A DNA stretch of 64,000 nt from Daphnia carinata (lineage: Eukaryota; Arthropoda; Branchiopoda; Diplostraca; Daphniidae): positions 620,001 through 684,000 of the forward strand of contig NC_081339.1 in the NCBI RefSeq assembly GCF_022539665.2, given 5' to 3'. How positions within the stretch are numbered: the first letter of the stretch is position 1; each line of letters begins with the position of its first letter. Position numbers and translations under genes: made by a program. The notes below the pieces were generated by a model. It had not been told where the DNA came from. It was given only the letters and a program-made list of their open reading frames with translations, and did not search any database. Below, piece by piece: positions 31,960 to 42,751 of this stretch.

Positions 31960-33170
31960 AAATCCCTGGTGGCTCTTGTCAGTCAGCAGGTTCCTGGTTT
32001 AGCGGGCCTTGTTACTTTCCGATAACCACGGACTGCCTTAACCGGGCTTACGGAGACGTCATCGACGACAATTCTTAAATTCTCGTCGCGGGATACATCA
32101 ATCCGCACTCCCAGTCGTTTGGTACAATGACGGGCTAAAAACTTAGGCTCTGCCTCCACGTACCTCAGTCTGTAAAGCTCCCCATCCACGGATCCTGACA
32201 GATATTCCCCAACCGGTAACGCACCTGGAAGCTCCGTTCAGAACTCTCGCCGAATGGTGCGGTGGAGCTGCTCTCGGCAAATGTACCTTACTGTAGGATC
32301 TCTACAATTGACAAGCTGAGGCGGCATGTTCCTAGGCCCCCAACCCGCCGATCGGCATAGAAAAAAAGAGATCGTTGCATGGTTAGGCAAATTGCATATC
32401 AAGCCTAGGAATTTCCTGCACTTAGTGTCCAGTTGGGTAAGGGAATCTTTCAGGACCCGACCTGAAGGGAGGTGATGGAAAAGAAACGGAAGAAGGTGAC
32501 TACGGAAAAGATGGGAGGCAGTGTTACAGTTTCTTTTATTACACATACAATTGCACAGAGAAATTGCAACAAAGACATTCAAAATACACACAACATATAC
32601 TATTTACACACACTCGCGAAGGTAAACCAGCAGTAATGCAGAGCTCCTTCTAAAAGACTTACGCTAGGGTGGCCAGCTTACGGCAGAGCCCCCTCTTAGC
32701 GTCCTATCGGAGAGAGAGCAACACCAAAGAGTGCAACAGTTGCAACAGCGGCAATCTTTTCGAGACATAAGGTCAGTGGAGGTCGGAACCACAATATACC
32801 GCCGATCGGTGTACGAAGATGTGTCTCAACATCGAATTGGTTGACTACCAATTCGACACTGAGCGTCAGACAGCTTGCCTTTGTCAAAGACCAGGCAAGC
32901 ATACTTTCCTGCATTAAATTGCAGTCCTAAGGTGTTTGCAATGAGGTACAAAACGTCTAAAATATTTTGGAGTTCGTCAGGAGAATTTGTGACCACAGCA
33001 ATGTCGTCAGCATATGCCGGGGTTTTGACGAGCGAACCAAATAATAAACGATGGGCTTTACGTCCTAAAGAGGGGAGCATGGAGCTAAGAAGGGGGCTTG
33101 GAGCTAAGAGGGGGGCTTGGAAGCCAGATTAAAATAGGGCACTGAGAGCGTCACTCTGACGAACACCTGC
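31960..33170 (-). pseudogene. non-LTR (LINE) retrotransposon reverse transcriptase, C-terminal half
   Basis: Read on the minus strand: ISPIAGVRQSDALSALF (about 33170-33120; LINE RT motif of the form P-x-x-GVxQxDxLS, with a stop after LF), then the catalytic block TPAYADDIAVVTNSPDE (about 33020-32970), GLQFNAGKYACL, then, after frame changes, a thumb region with LTQLDTKCRKFLGLICNLPN (about 32440-32380). A further open part (32189-31983) follows. The thumb pattern recalls R2/NeSL-like LINEs, whose RT is followed by an endonuclease, but I see no endonuclease motif. The 5' part is missing, as usual for truncated LINEs. Confidence 0.75.
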
Positions 33171-33254
33171 TATCGGGGAAATGCGGACGGATCTATGCAA
33201 TACGTAAAAGCACTTTTATTGTAACAGACATTCTTTTACCTATTCCCATAGATG

Positions 33255-34920
33255 CCACGTAGTTATGTTAGGCTGAGAAGAACTGAAATGCCCACAGAAG
33301 ACGCTTTGAAGCAAGCAGTATTTGCTGTCTATTCAGCAGCAAACAATTAGAGCTGCTGCTAAAAGGTTCAACTTATCCAATTGAACTGTTGGCTAATATT
33401 GCGGAAGATAAACCTTGCTATCTGTAAATTTGCCTAATAAGTATATCAAGAGGCACCATAGCCAAATCTTTACAGAGCGGCAAGAAGAAGAACTCGCATA
33501 TTTGAAAGCATGCTGCATGCTATATCATGGTCTGGCTCCCAAAGAGACTCGCCAGTTGGCTCTTTGGCAGTATGCAGTTGCTTGCATGTAAGATATCCTC
33601 CGAACTGGATATCCAAAAATGAAGCATCGAAAGATTGGTTTACTGATTTCTTAAAAAGAAACGAAACATTGTCCATCAGAATTGCAGAGGTCACTAGCCA
33701 GGCAAGAGCGACAAGTTTCAATCGTATCGTTGTCAATCAATTATATGACAACCTATTGGCTGTCCTCATGAAATACAAGTTTTTTCCCAGTCAAAGTTGG
33801 AACTGTGACGAAACTAAGGTGCCGACTGTACTACAGCCTCCTAACATATTAGCTACAAAGGGCTTAAAGCTGGTAAGAAATCATACTATATGTAGGAGTA
33901 TCAAACAACTAACGTCTATCTTCTAATCTTCTATTTGTTAAGGTTGCTTAAACGGTATGTGACGAACGTGGTGTTAATGTTACAATGTTGTGTTTTGTCA
34001 ATGCCATTGAAGGTAGTGTTCCACCAGTTTTCGAGTTTCCCAGGAAAAAGATGAATCGAGATTTAATTACAGAAGGCCCACCTGGATGTGTTGGACTTGT
34101 TCATGAATCAGGATGGATGACCGGTGAAAATTTCTATACCTTCATGAAGCATTTTGAAGACATTGTTAAATCTTCGAAGGAAAATCCTGTACTGCCCATT
34201 TTTGACAATCATTTTAGCCTTATCGACTATCATGTAAGTGCATTTTCCCAAAGGCACCGGGATTGTTTTGCTTACTTCTCCTCCACATTGTTCGCATGGA
34301 CTACAACGTCTTGACGTGGCTGTTCGATTTCAGTCTGGACTGAAAAACTCTCATAATCAATGGCTCCAGTCTCACCCAGGACAGCTTATTAGCATAAAAG
34401 AAGTTGCTTCTCTGTGCAGAATTCCTTACAATCCAAAAAATTATTCCTGGAAACATTGGGGTTGGATTTGAAAAAACAGACATCTTCCCGTTCAACAAAT
34501 ACATCATTCCACAAGACCGATATGCTCCAGCAAGTGAACTGACCGACCAGTTAAATCTTAACCAATTTGACATTGGCTTCTTAACTAAATATTTACAAGT
34601 CTTTTGCATAATATCAGGCTCAAGTGACATTAGATAATTGTGTCCACATGCAAGGTACATTGACACCGAGTGCTAATATTCTACTACAAGTTGACAATTC
34701 TATATTTCCAGAATTACGATTAATTGAAGATTTTGTTGCTGTTACACTAGGTAAGCTTTAGTGGTATGAAATTGATTTTTCCTTAACTATAGTATTTTAA
34801 ATTTCTTCCAGCACCTCAAGAACAAGAGACATCAGATAACATTCAAGACATTCAAGTTCCTGCTACAGACAAGACAATCAGCGTAATAGACATAAGGCCA
34901 CTTCCAAAAGTCAGTCAGAC
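33255..34920 (+). pseudogene. pogo/Tigger-like transposase, 5' part, split by the BEL element
   Basis: MPRSYVRLRR at 33255 opens the gene. A helix-turn-helix follows after a frameshift (TIRAAAKRFNLS). The CENP-B-type binding part has WFTDFLKRNETLSIR. The DDE_1 domain shows the first Asp in WNCDETKVPT, then VPPVFEFPRKKM, the second Asp in IFDNHFS, and after a frameshift TSPPHCSHGLQRLDVAV with the third Asp. Further frames give KTDIFPFNK. A 61-nt intron (34751-34811) joins VTL to APQEQETSDN, and the exon is cut at 34920 by the BEL insertion within PLPKVSQ. The rest continues at 43153. The transposase cuts and pastes its own element. Several frameshifts and stops make it dead. Confidence 0.85.
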
Positions 34921-35332
34921 TGTTGCTTATCTCACGTGAGAATAGCAATAGCTTTAGGTTGAGTCAGCTCTTGGCCCTAACTACCCTGCTTGTATTAAAA
35001 TAAAACGGACGAAGTGTGCGACACTTTATTAGAGAAACCAAGGAGGGCACTTCGTTATACAATAGGGACTCAAATACTGTAATGAGGGACAGAGAGACTC
35101 ACAGGTGAGTACGAAACTTAACAGCCCTGAAAAGACTGTTGGACCGTTTAAGACAACTTAAAGGTTACTTTGAAAAGGGTGAAAACGTACTACCGGCAGT
35201 CGAACTGCGTATGCTTCCAAGAAAACAAAACGAAAAGGAAAGGAAAAACAAAGGAAGGTCGACCGCAACGGGTAGCCCTCTACCGGGTCTTACCCCCACC
35301 GGGTCTTACCCCCACCGATCAAATCGGTGACA
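34921..35332 (-). repeat. 3' LTR of the BEL/Pao element
   Basis: 412 bp. It carries a second copy of a 16-bp unit (GGGTCTTACCCCCACC, about 35285-35316) that is single in the other LTR. Confidence 0.94.
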
Positions 35333-35441
35333 GCGGGCCCTTGTTTGGCGTTTCGACAAACAACACTTTAAAGAGAGAAACATGAAAACAAAAATGGAAA
35401 ATTTCGACGATAGGGAAAGAGGAGGTCGACGGAAAGCCACG

Positions 35442-36029
35442 TTATTGGTTGCTTTGACGAGTGACGAAGTTTGCTTTGCAAAGCAGCTGATGGTGGGATG
35501 GACTATTGCAGTGGAAGCAATGTCGCATGTGGGTGCAACTGGCCCCAACATGCTTCTGCTCCCCGACGAAATCCCCTCTTTTCCAGCACCAGAAGCACAG
35601 CGAGCGACGTGTGATCAATTTTGCCCGTTCAGTGGCCGTCATCTTGCTTACGAAGATCTCGCATCGATCGATGTTGTGAGGCGGTGCGGGTCCTGGGTGG
35701 TCAACAAAGCACGGCACCGACGGGGTGAACCGCGTGGCAGTGACTGTTGGTGGCGAGAGAGTGGGCGTTGATGGCGGCAATTCTTGCCACGGGGGATAGC
35801 GTGGTGATCCAATTTTCGTGAGCTCTTCACAGAGCAACTTGATCTTCGAGTTTCGAGTGGAAACTATTTCACTTATGGTTTTTTGCACTGTACTAGAGTT
35901 TAAAGGTCGAAAAGTCAACAGATTCCAAGCCTCTTTTTCTTCGTCACCAAGGCTGTGAATCGCGACCTTGAGTTGATCTAATAGTTCTCGTTGTCGATTG
36001 TCGATGTCGGTAATGTCGACTATCTTCAT
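35442..36029 (-). CDS. extra zinc-finger ORF downstream of BEL pol
   Basis: 195 codons from ATG 36029 to a stop at 35442, in the same direction as pol and located between pol and the 3' LTR. The N-terminal half is helical (NRQRELLDQLKVAIHSLGDE), the middle is Pro/Thr/Ser-rich, and the C-terminal part has Cys and His clusters (CFWCWKRGD, HCFHCNSPSHHQLLC) resembling BEL Gag nucleocapsid fingers. BEL elements normally stop after integrase, or carry env. A second Gag-like zinc-finger protein is unusual. It is intact where pol is not. It could bind element RNA. An alternative is a fragment of another element's gag joined here. Confidence 0.65.
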   Translation of the reverse strand: MKIVDITDIDNRQRELLDQLKVAIHSLGDEEKEAWNLLTFRPLNSSTVQKTISEIVSTRNSKIKLLCEELTKIGSPRYPPWQELPPSTPTLSPPTVTATRFTPSVPCFVDHPGPAPPHNIDRCEIFVSKMTATERAKLITRRSLCFWCWKRGDFVGEQKHVGASCTHMRHCFHCNSPSHHQLLCKANFVTRQSNQ

Positions 36030-36203
36030 TTTGTTTTCACACTGGTATGATTTCGATGGGAAGAAACACTGGCACTTAGTTTGTCACAATTAGTTCGGCA
36101 CAGGTTCGACACTACGAAATTTTGGGACACTTGAGAGGTCGACTTGCACTGATGACTGAGAATTTCACAATGAAGCAGACGACGCTCGAAAGAATAATTT
36201 TAA

Positions 36204-38708
36204 TTACCCTTTGGCAATTACAAAAGTGTCTACTAGAGGGCGATTCTTGACACCGTCAATTTGATTGTCAACTGCGGTAATTGGATGGATTTTTTCCTCC
36301 TTTTCACATTTAAGCGACTTTGGCAGTGAGGGCGTCTGACTGGTTTCAGGTGTAATTCCATTTTGCGTTAACAGCAAGCATAGTCTGGTCACAGGACGCG
36401 TTAAAGTATTTTTTGCGCCGGAAATTTTTACTTTAGCTACACGTACTACATTGTCGGACGTGCTAGGTAAAATTTCGACTACTTTCCCCAATGGCCACTG
36501 CCCCCTAGGGTTTAGTGGATCGAAAACAAGTACAATATCGTTCACTTCGATGTTTTTGTGACTCGTGGTCCATTTTTTCCTTTCGGCGAGGTAAGGTAAG
36601 CATTCAGTGATCCATCTTTTCCAATAGTGGTTGACAATAAGTTGACTATGTAGAAATTGGTTTCTGGAGATGTCTACGTTATCAAGATCGACGTATGCCA
36701 GTGGGATGTACGGCATTGGTCTGGCATGTAGGAAATGGTTCGGAGTGAGAGGGTCTGGATCTTCGGGGTTTATGCTGAGATGAGTTAGCGGTCGTGCGTT
36801 GAGTAATGCCCCGATTTCAGCTACAACAGTGTTTAAGACTTGCTCACTGACGACACTATTTCCGAGGGTTACTTTCATGGCTCTTTTGCACGATTGCACG
36901 AGCCTTTCCCAAGCTCCTCCAAAATGAGGTCCATTCGGCGGGGAGAAACGCCACTCGATGTGTCGACACGTAAACTGTGATTCCAGGTAGTCTTTGCTGT
37001 TGTTTAATTCTTCGACTGCCTCTTTCAACTCCCTTTCTCCAGCTACAAAATTTGTGCCGTTGTCACTATATACAACGACTGGCTTTCCCCGTATGCTGGA
37101 GAATCGAGAGAAGGCCATTAAAAATGCCTCTGCACTGAGGCTAGCAGTTACTTCTAGATGTACTGCTCGGGTTGTAAGGCACGTAAAAAGGCAAATCCAT
37201 CTTTTTTCGTGCCGTCGCCCTCTCCCTCCTACTTTGACCGTCAATGGACCAAAATAGTCGACTCCTGTATGGGCGAATGGAGGCAGGAAAGGCGTTATGC
37301 GGTGGATGGGTAGCTGGGCCATGAGGGGTGCGACTGGCTGTACATCTCTCCTCTTGCAGGGAATGCACTTGTTGAGTATAGACTTGATTACTCTTCGTCC
37401 AGAGGTTATCCAATACATCGCTCGAAGTTCGCACAATAAGCGGTCGGCCTTCATGTGGTAGTTTCGAACGTGAGCATCCCAAACTATAAGGCTTGTGATG
37501 CGTTCCTCTGGAGGTAAAATGGCTGGGTGTCTTGTGACATCAACGTCAACGTCAACAGGTGCGTGCCCAATTCGCCCGCCCACACGCATCAGGTGTTGTT
37601 CGTCGATGAATGGTCGAAACTGCTTGAGTTTTGACCGGTTTGGCAGTTTTTCCCCCTTTTTTAAGAACAACACATCTTCGGGGTATGCCACTTCTTGTGC
37701 ACGCCGAATGCACATTGCCAGAGCTGTTTCAGTTTCGACCGGCGTTAGCTCTCCTGAAGTTAACTTCACCTTTTTTACTTCGGCACAACAGTTTACAATA
37801 AACCGCACACACCACGCCAGCACTCGTTCCAGGCGCACTTTGTTCGAATAGTATTCTACGCACTGGTCGATCGCGTTATTACTCGGCTCCGTTTTCACTG
37901 TGTAGACGTGGATGGCTTCGGGATCTTGATGGTCGTTGCGCTCGATCTGATCCCACTTTGGCCAGGATGAGGGTTCCAACAACAGAAAGGCTGGCCCTTC
38001 GTGAAACTGCTGCAATTCCTTGAGGTTGTCGGGATCCAATCCTCTGCTGCAAACGTCTGCTGGATTCATAACTCCTGGAACATGGCGCCATTGTCGACAG
38101 TCGGTGTTCATTAGGATCTTTCCGATTCTGTTGCCCACAAACACTTCGTATTTGACATTGGCAGAATGGATCCATCTAAGAACTGTTTGAGAGTCGACGT
38201 GAAACGTGATTTGGCTCAGATCCAGGTTCATCTCACGGCAGATTATTAGGGCCAGGTGTAAAGCTTCGACGGCTCCTTGAAGTTCGAGCCGAGGGATCGA
38301 CAGCTGTTTTAACGGCGCGACGTGCGTTTTGGCCATGATGAAAGATACGCCAACCCTCTCGCTTGCGTAAGTTGTTCGCACATATGCGACTGCTCCAAAA
38401 CCTAGTTGACTGGCGTCGGCAAAGATGTGAACTTGCTGGGTTGTTGGGCGCTCTTCCTTTACTAAGCATCGCGGAATTGTGATGCGTGCTAGATTCGGCA
38501 AGCTTTGACACCATTTTTGAAATTGGCATTTCAAAGGTTCGGGCAGCTCTTCATCCCAATCTAGTTTGGCTCGCCATACCTCTTGAATCAACATCTTCAT
38601 GGTGAACACTATTGGGGCAACGAATCCAAGCGGATCGTATACTGTAGCCACCACACTTACGAGATTTCTTTTCGTAGGTGTAGCGTGCGACTGGACCCTT
38701 TCTCCCAC
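36204..38708 (-). CDS. BEL/Pao pol C-terminal part: RNase H and integrase
   Basis: 834 open codons. It begins with the RT/RNase H linker (TVYDPLGFVAPI). RNase H motifs are VHIFADASQLGFGAV near residue 93, PRLELQGA and FHVDSQTVLRWI. The integrase has HHCC near residues 420-460 (H...H, CIPCKRR), catalytic D in GVDYFGPL (about 483), D in VVYSDNGTNF (about 545) and E in FGGAWERLVQS (about 595). It ends with the BEL-type C-terminal domain (GQWPLGKVVEI). All catalytic residues are intact. The frame is offset from the upstream gag-RT frame by a deletion near 38720, so it can no longer be made as part of the polyprotein. Confidence 0.93.
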   Translation of the reverse strand: MGERVQSHATPTKRNLVSVVATVYDPLGFVAPIVFTMKMLIQEVWRAKLDWDEELPEPLKCQFQKWCQSLPNLARITIPRCLVKEERPTTQQVHIFADASQLGFGAVAYVRTTYASERVGVSFIMAKTHVAPLKQLSIPRLELQGAVEALHLALIICREMNLDLSQITFHVDSQTVLRWIHSANVKYEVFVGNRIGKILMNTDCRQWRHVPGVMNPADVCSRGLDPDNLKELQQFHEGPAFLLLEPSSWPKWDQIERNDHQDPEAIHVYTVKTEPSNNAIDQCVEYYSNKVRLERVLAWCVRFIVNCCAEVKKVKLTSGELTPVETETALAMCIRRAQEVAYPEDVLFLKKGEKLPNRSKLKQFRPFIDEQHLMRVGGRIGHAPVDVDVDVTRHPAILPPEERITSLIVWDAHVRNYHMKADRLLCELRAMYWITSGRRVIKSILNKCIPCKRRDVQPVAPLMAQLPIHRITPFLPPFAHTGVDYFGPLTVKVGGRGRRHEKRWICLFTCLTTRAVHLEVTASLSAEAFLMAFSRFSSIRGKPVVVYSDNGTNFVAGERELKEAVEELNNSKDYLESQFTCRHIEWRFSPPNGPHFGGAWERLVQSCKRAMKVTLGNSVVSEQVLNTVVAEIGALLNARPLTHLSINPEDPDPLTPNHFLHARPMPYIPLAYVDLDNVDISRNQFLHSQLIVNHYWKRWITECLPYLAERKKWTTSHKNIEVNDIVLVFDPLNPRGQWPLGKVVEILPSTSDNVVRVAKVKISGAKNTLTRPVTRLCLLLTQNGITPETSQTPSLPKSLKCEKEEKIHPITAVDNQIDGVKNRPLVDTFVIAKG

Positions 38709-38730
38709 TTTGAACGTGAACGAGTCGATT

Positions 38731-41700
38731 TCATTTTGTGAGATTAAAACCCCCCAGCTGCAACAGTTCTTTTAGCTGGCGGGCCCGTTTGATTGCCTCG
38801 TCTTCTGACTCGAACGAATCCAGATAGTTGTCGACGTAAAAGCTTGTTTTTACGCTGGCTGCTGCGTCTGGGAATTTCGTTCTGTTGTCTTCGGCTGTTT
38901 TGTTTAGGGCAAACAAACAGGTTGATGGCGACGAGACAGCTCCAAAGACATGGACTGTCATCCTGTAGGTGAGCGGTGGTGACGTACTGTTCGGCGACCG
39001 GTACAAAAATCGGAAGGCATCTTGGTCCTCGTCTGGAACTAAGACCTGGTGATACATCTTCTCGATGTCACTGCTGATGGGAATTTGGTGTTTGCGAAAG
39101 CGCAAGATGATTCCCAGCAGGTTTATGAGGTAGTTTGGACCACGAAGAAGGTTTTTGTTCAAGGAAGTGCCTTCACACTCTGCCGAACCGTCGAAGACCA
39201 CTCTTGTTTTTGTCGTCGAACTCGTCAAACTCTGAACACCATGATGAGGCATGTAATTTGTCTTTGGTGTTCTCTCTTTTGCTTCTTCAATAGACAAGAG
39301 GCGAGCATGGCCAAGGTTGATGTACTCTTGAATGACATCGTCGTAACGTTTGGCGTAGCTGGGGTCTCTTTTGAAGCGACGTTCAATTTGAAAAAGGCGG
39401 CTAAGCGCCATACTTCGGTTATCCGGCAATTCCGGATTATCGACCTTCCACATTAGACCAATTTGATGGTGATTTCTGATGTATCTGGAGGTCCTCTTCA
39501 GAATCTCTTCTCCCCTTCGATCTTCTGCTGACAGGAGTGTAGGAGGCTGTACAGAGTCTTTCGACTCCAGCCTCCAAAACCGCTCGACAAGTTCGGAAAG
39601 GTTCCTGTCTTCTTCTCTCGATGTGATGTGAGCTACATAATGGCTTGGTTGCTCCTGTTCGCTTTGCGGGCCCACTTTGCCTCCCAGACACCATCCAAAT
39701 GGCGTCTTGAAAGCTACCGGTCCGGTCGATCCATCCATCGGTTTTCGTGACTCGCTATGGTCGTGAGCGTCTGCTACATCGAGGCCAATTAGGATCGTAA
39801 CTTGGTCGGATTGGACTTCTGGGAGCTTCAGGCCTTGCAGGTGAGGGAATGCCTTTGCTTGTACATCCGAAAAGGTCGGGTTTTGAGCGACTTGTAGATT
39901 TTCTACTGCATACGCCCTTCTTGCCTGGAACGAAGTCGACCCGTCTCGCGAACTGATGACGAAGTCCACGATGTGAGCATTGATTGGAGTAACTCCTCCG
40001 TCGTAAGATGTCACGTTGATCTTCGTTGTTGGCCCTGCCAAACCTAGTTGAGTTCTGGCTACATCACTTCGGATTAAGGTGGAGTCGCTTCCGCTGTCTA
40101 AGAATCCGAAGGTATCGAAGACTCTTTCTCCGTGTTGTAGACGGACAGGAACGATTTTAAAAAGCACTCGACGTGGTGTGTCCAGTCCAGTGCGTGATAC
40201 TGCGCCAAGGAAGGCTTCATCGACTTTGTCGTCGAAAGTCACTCGACGCGATGGTTTCGATTCTGGCGTGGTTTTGTGGTCACTGGAGGTGCTTGTTTTG
40301 GTTCTTGTCGAAAACTCGGAACCGTGAAGCAACGTCGAGTGCCCTGGATACTTGCATCCTTCGACCGTGCATTGAATCGATTTGAATCTGCAAGTTCGGC
40401 TGGTATGCCTTCCGGTAAGGCATCGGAGACACCAGCCTGCTTTAAAGACTGTCTCCGCTCTTTGCGTTGGAGACATCTGCTTGAATGCGTTACACTCCTC
40501 GATTTTGTGTATCGCCCCTCTGCAAACAAAGGACGTTGAGTTGCCTCTTGTTTGGCTGAACGAGGTTGTATTGGGTGGGCTCACCCGCAAACCTCCTCCT
40601 TTTGTTTGCGGGAAATTTGTTTCAGCCGTCGAGGTGGTGACGTGGTTGATGGTAGAGACATAGGGAGTTGGATATCCTTTCCCATTTCTCTTGGGCGCGA
40701 CTGGTGGTGGTGGAAGTGCTGAAGGGCCAGCCATTAACTTTGCAAAATCAGAACCCTTCGACTGGAGGGTTAACCAGTCATTCAGATCGACAATTGAAGG
40801 TACAGCGGGATGCATCTTCATCACCTTTCCTCCCCATCTTTCCCTCAAGGTCTTCGGCAGTTTGGTGACAACATGCATGAGGTTGCCCAGCGATTCTAAT
40901 TCGCTCGCGAGTCCAGAGGTTGACAGAGCAGAGACCGCACCGTGAAGCTTGTTGGAGAATGTCTTCAAGATGGCGCTGTCGTTTGGCTGCACAGACGGAA
41001 GTCGAAGGAGATTGTTTAGATGTGTTTGAGCCATGATAGTGGTATGGCCATATTCTTGATCGAGTCGATGCCAGACCACTTCGTACTTGCTTGGGTCGTG
41101 CACACAATCAGATACCGAGTTGAGAACATGCGTAGCAAGCAGCTCCTGTAGATGCGCTAGTCGAATTCCATTGTCGCTGCATCGGTTGTGATACAGCGTC
41201 ATAAACTTCGACTTGAACATTTGGTAGTTTAGCGGGTTCCCGTCAAACTTGGTGATTGTGAGAGGTGGAAGTGCTGACATTTTCAGAGAATTAACAAGTT
41301 GGCAGATGAGACTAGAATCAGATTTTGGGTCCCCCTGTGGCTGTTGCTGGCAGCTAAACGATGGATCGTTAGACATATCGATAGTTGCCCCTATGCTGTC
41401 CATCTGCTCGCCCGTTGTCGCGGCCTTTCTGCATTGTTCCAAGAAGTTGACTGCTCGTGGTGGTGAGGATGGGGTAATGCCTTGCGGCCATCCTAAAGCT
41501 TCGCGGCGTTGAGACAACATGCCTTGCATAGACGTGTCTAGGCGAACTTGGGATGAGACATTTTCACCCTCGGGGCATTGTCTAGACATTTTTGCACACG
41601 TCTGTTGTACAAGGCATTTTAACCTTTCGAGTTCTTTGGACTGCGATTCACTGTTTTTCTGAATAGCTTCTAGTTTCTCTTCAACTTTCTTTGAACTGGA

Positions 41701-42576
41701 CTCGTTTTCTTCCACCATTTGGCCCATCGCAGACTTGAGTCGAATGTCCATCTTCTTTTCGGCAGTTGCTAAAGATTTTTCATTTACCTCGTGGATCGAT
41801 TGTAGAATTTTCTCGATCGCGTGTAACGACTCACTTTGCCGTTTGGCTTGCAGAGATGACTTCTTGATGTCATTTACAATGTCTGATAAAAGCTCCCCAT
41901 GTCGGTTTAGGACATCTTGAGTCTGGCGAGCTTGGGTTTCGAGCTGTTGGATCCTTACAGATACAGTCGAAGTTTCTTTTAAACTTGCTTTCGCCACTGT
42001 TGAATTGATAATGACTGACGATGCAAGTGATGATGATGCAATCGACCGCGATGCTAGATGTTGGTCGATTTCTGACAGTACACTTTGGTGGTCTGTCGTG
42101 AACTGCACTTCCCAGCGTTCACACTCGGCTCGGCGTTTACCAGGCAGATTGGTAACTGTCTCCACGTATTTCTCGTGGAGTTCCATGGTGCTATCGAACA
42201 GTCGTACGAGTTCGATGCGCCAGATGCCCAATTGGCCCTTGCTGAGACGAATGCCTTGACGATGTTGGCGGATACAGTCGTGGATCCTGGTCGACAGCGT
42301 GGTATGCTCCCTCTTCCATAGACCTCGTGATTGAGTGAGATTGGGAATTGATGGGTCGTGACTCAAATTTCCACCATGGTGATTGGGCCCCGCCTCGGCG
42401 ATTTGTAAGGCCATTTCAGCTTCTTCCTTGGTGGGTCTTGAGATGACTCCTATACTTCCTCCATCATGAACCGGCCCCGACTCAGCGGTTTTTATGGCCG
42501 TTGTAGGTTCCCTTTTGGTAGGATCTTCGATGATTCCTTGGGTCTCACTCATCTTGCAATTGAAGTAAGGTAACAC
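38731..42576 (-). CDS. BEL/Pao gag, protease and reverse transcriptase (truncated at RT end)
   Basis: 1281 codons from the ATG at 42576. Gag shows a coiled coil at residues about 180-330, a capsid-like region (LPPLTITKFDGNPLNYQMFK), and zinc fingers near residues 670-740 (CLRCLTGRHTSRTC, then C-x4-C...H...H). Protease carries DSG in FGFLDSGSDSTLIRS, near residue 822. RT has VVFDGSAECEG, DIEKMYHQV and the catalytic box YVDN, where most BEL elements have YVDD, near residue 1246. It ends abruptly after GGFNLTK. The next block of the family (about 40 residues ending in a GVHW-like motif) is deleted, shifting the frame. So this is a defective but young copy. Confidence 0.93.
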   Translation of the reverse strand: MLPYFNCKMSETQGIIEDPTKREPTTAIKTAESGPVHDGGSIGVISRPTKEEAEMALQIAEAGPNHHGGNLSHDPSIPNLTQSRGLWKREHTTLSTRIHDCIRQHRQGIRLSKGQLGIWRIELVRLFDSTMELHEKYVETVTNLPGKRRAECERWEVQFTTDHQSVLSEIDQHLASRSIASSSLASSVIINSTVAKASLKETSTVSVRIQQLETQARQTQDVLNRHGELLSDIVNDIKKSSLQAKRQSESLHAIEKILQSIHEVNEKSLATAEKKMDIRLKSAMGQMVEENESSSKKVEEKLEAIQKNSESQSKELERLKCLVQQTCAKMSRQCPEGENVSSQVRLDTSMQGMLSQRREALGWPQGITPSSPPRAVNFLEQCRKAATTGEQMDSIGATIDMSNDPSFSCQQQPQGDPKSDSSLICQLVNSLKMSALPPLTITKFDGNPLNYQMFKSKFMTLYHNRCSDNGIRLAHLQELLATHVLNSVSDCVHDPSKYEVVWHRLDQEYGHTTIMAQTHLNNLLRLPSVQPNDSAILKTFSNKLHGAVSALSTSGLASELESLGNLMHVVTKLPKTLRERWGGKVMKMHPAVPSIVDLNDWLTLQSKGSDFAKLMAGPSALPPPPVAPKRNGKGYPTPYVSTINHVTTSTAETNFPQTKGGGLRVSPPNTTSFSQTRGNSTSFVCRGAIHKIEECNAFKQMSPTQRAETVFKAGWCLRCLTGRHTSRTCRFKSIQCTVEGCKYPGHSTLLHGSEFSTRTKTSTSSDHKTTPESKPSRRVTFDDKVDEAFLGAVSRTGLDTPRRVLFKIVPVRLQHGERVFDTFGFLDSGSDSTLIRSDVARTQLGLAGPTTKINVTSYDGGVTPINAHIVDFVISSRDGSTSFQARRAYAVENLQVAQNPTFSDVQAKAFPHLQGLKLPEVQSDQVTILIGLDVADAHDHSESRKPMDGSTGPVAFKTPFGWCLGGKVGPQSEQEQPSHYVAHITSREEDRNLSELVERFWRLESKDSVQPPTLLSAEDRRGEEILKRTSRYIRNHHQIGLMWKVDNPELPDNRSMALSRLFQIERRFKRDPSYAKRYDDVIQEYINLGHARLLSIEEAKERTPKTNYMPHHGVQSLTSSTTKTRVVFDGSAECEGTSLNKNLLRGPNYLINLLGIILRFRKHQIPISSDIEKMYHQVLVPDEDQDAFRFLYRSPNSTSPPLTYRMTVHVFGAVSSPSTCLFALNKTAEDNRTKFPDAAASVKTSFYVDNYLDSFESEDEAIKRARQLKELLQLGGFNLTK

Positions 42577-42731
42577 AAATGCTTAACAGACGCAGGATGT
42601 AGACGATATCAACGGATACAATTCGAACGGTTGGTCGACCAGCGTGGTTACGGAACGTGAACAACACGAGGTCGCTAAAGTACAAGGTTGGACAGCTGGA
42701 AATGGAGATTTACACTATTCGATTTCCAGAG

Positions 42732-42749
42732 TCCCGGGTTTCGGCACCA
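42732..42749 (-). other. primer binding site of the BEL element
   Basis: Minus-strand TGGTGCCGAAACCCGGGA starts two bases after the 5' LTR. It begins with TGG, as for a tRNA 3' CCA primer. I do not assign the tRNA. Confidence 0.75.
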
Positions 42750-42751
42750 TT

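Noticed and set aside
37495-42321. Many plus-strand ORFs inside the BEL element
   Set aside because: They are shadows of the long minus-strand gag-pol frames.
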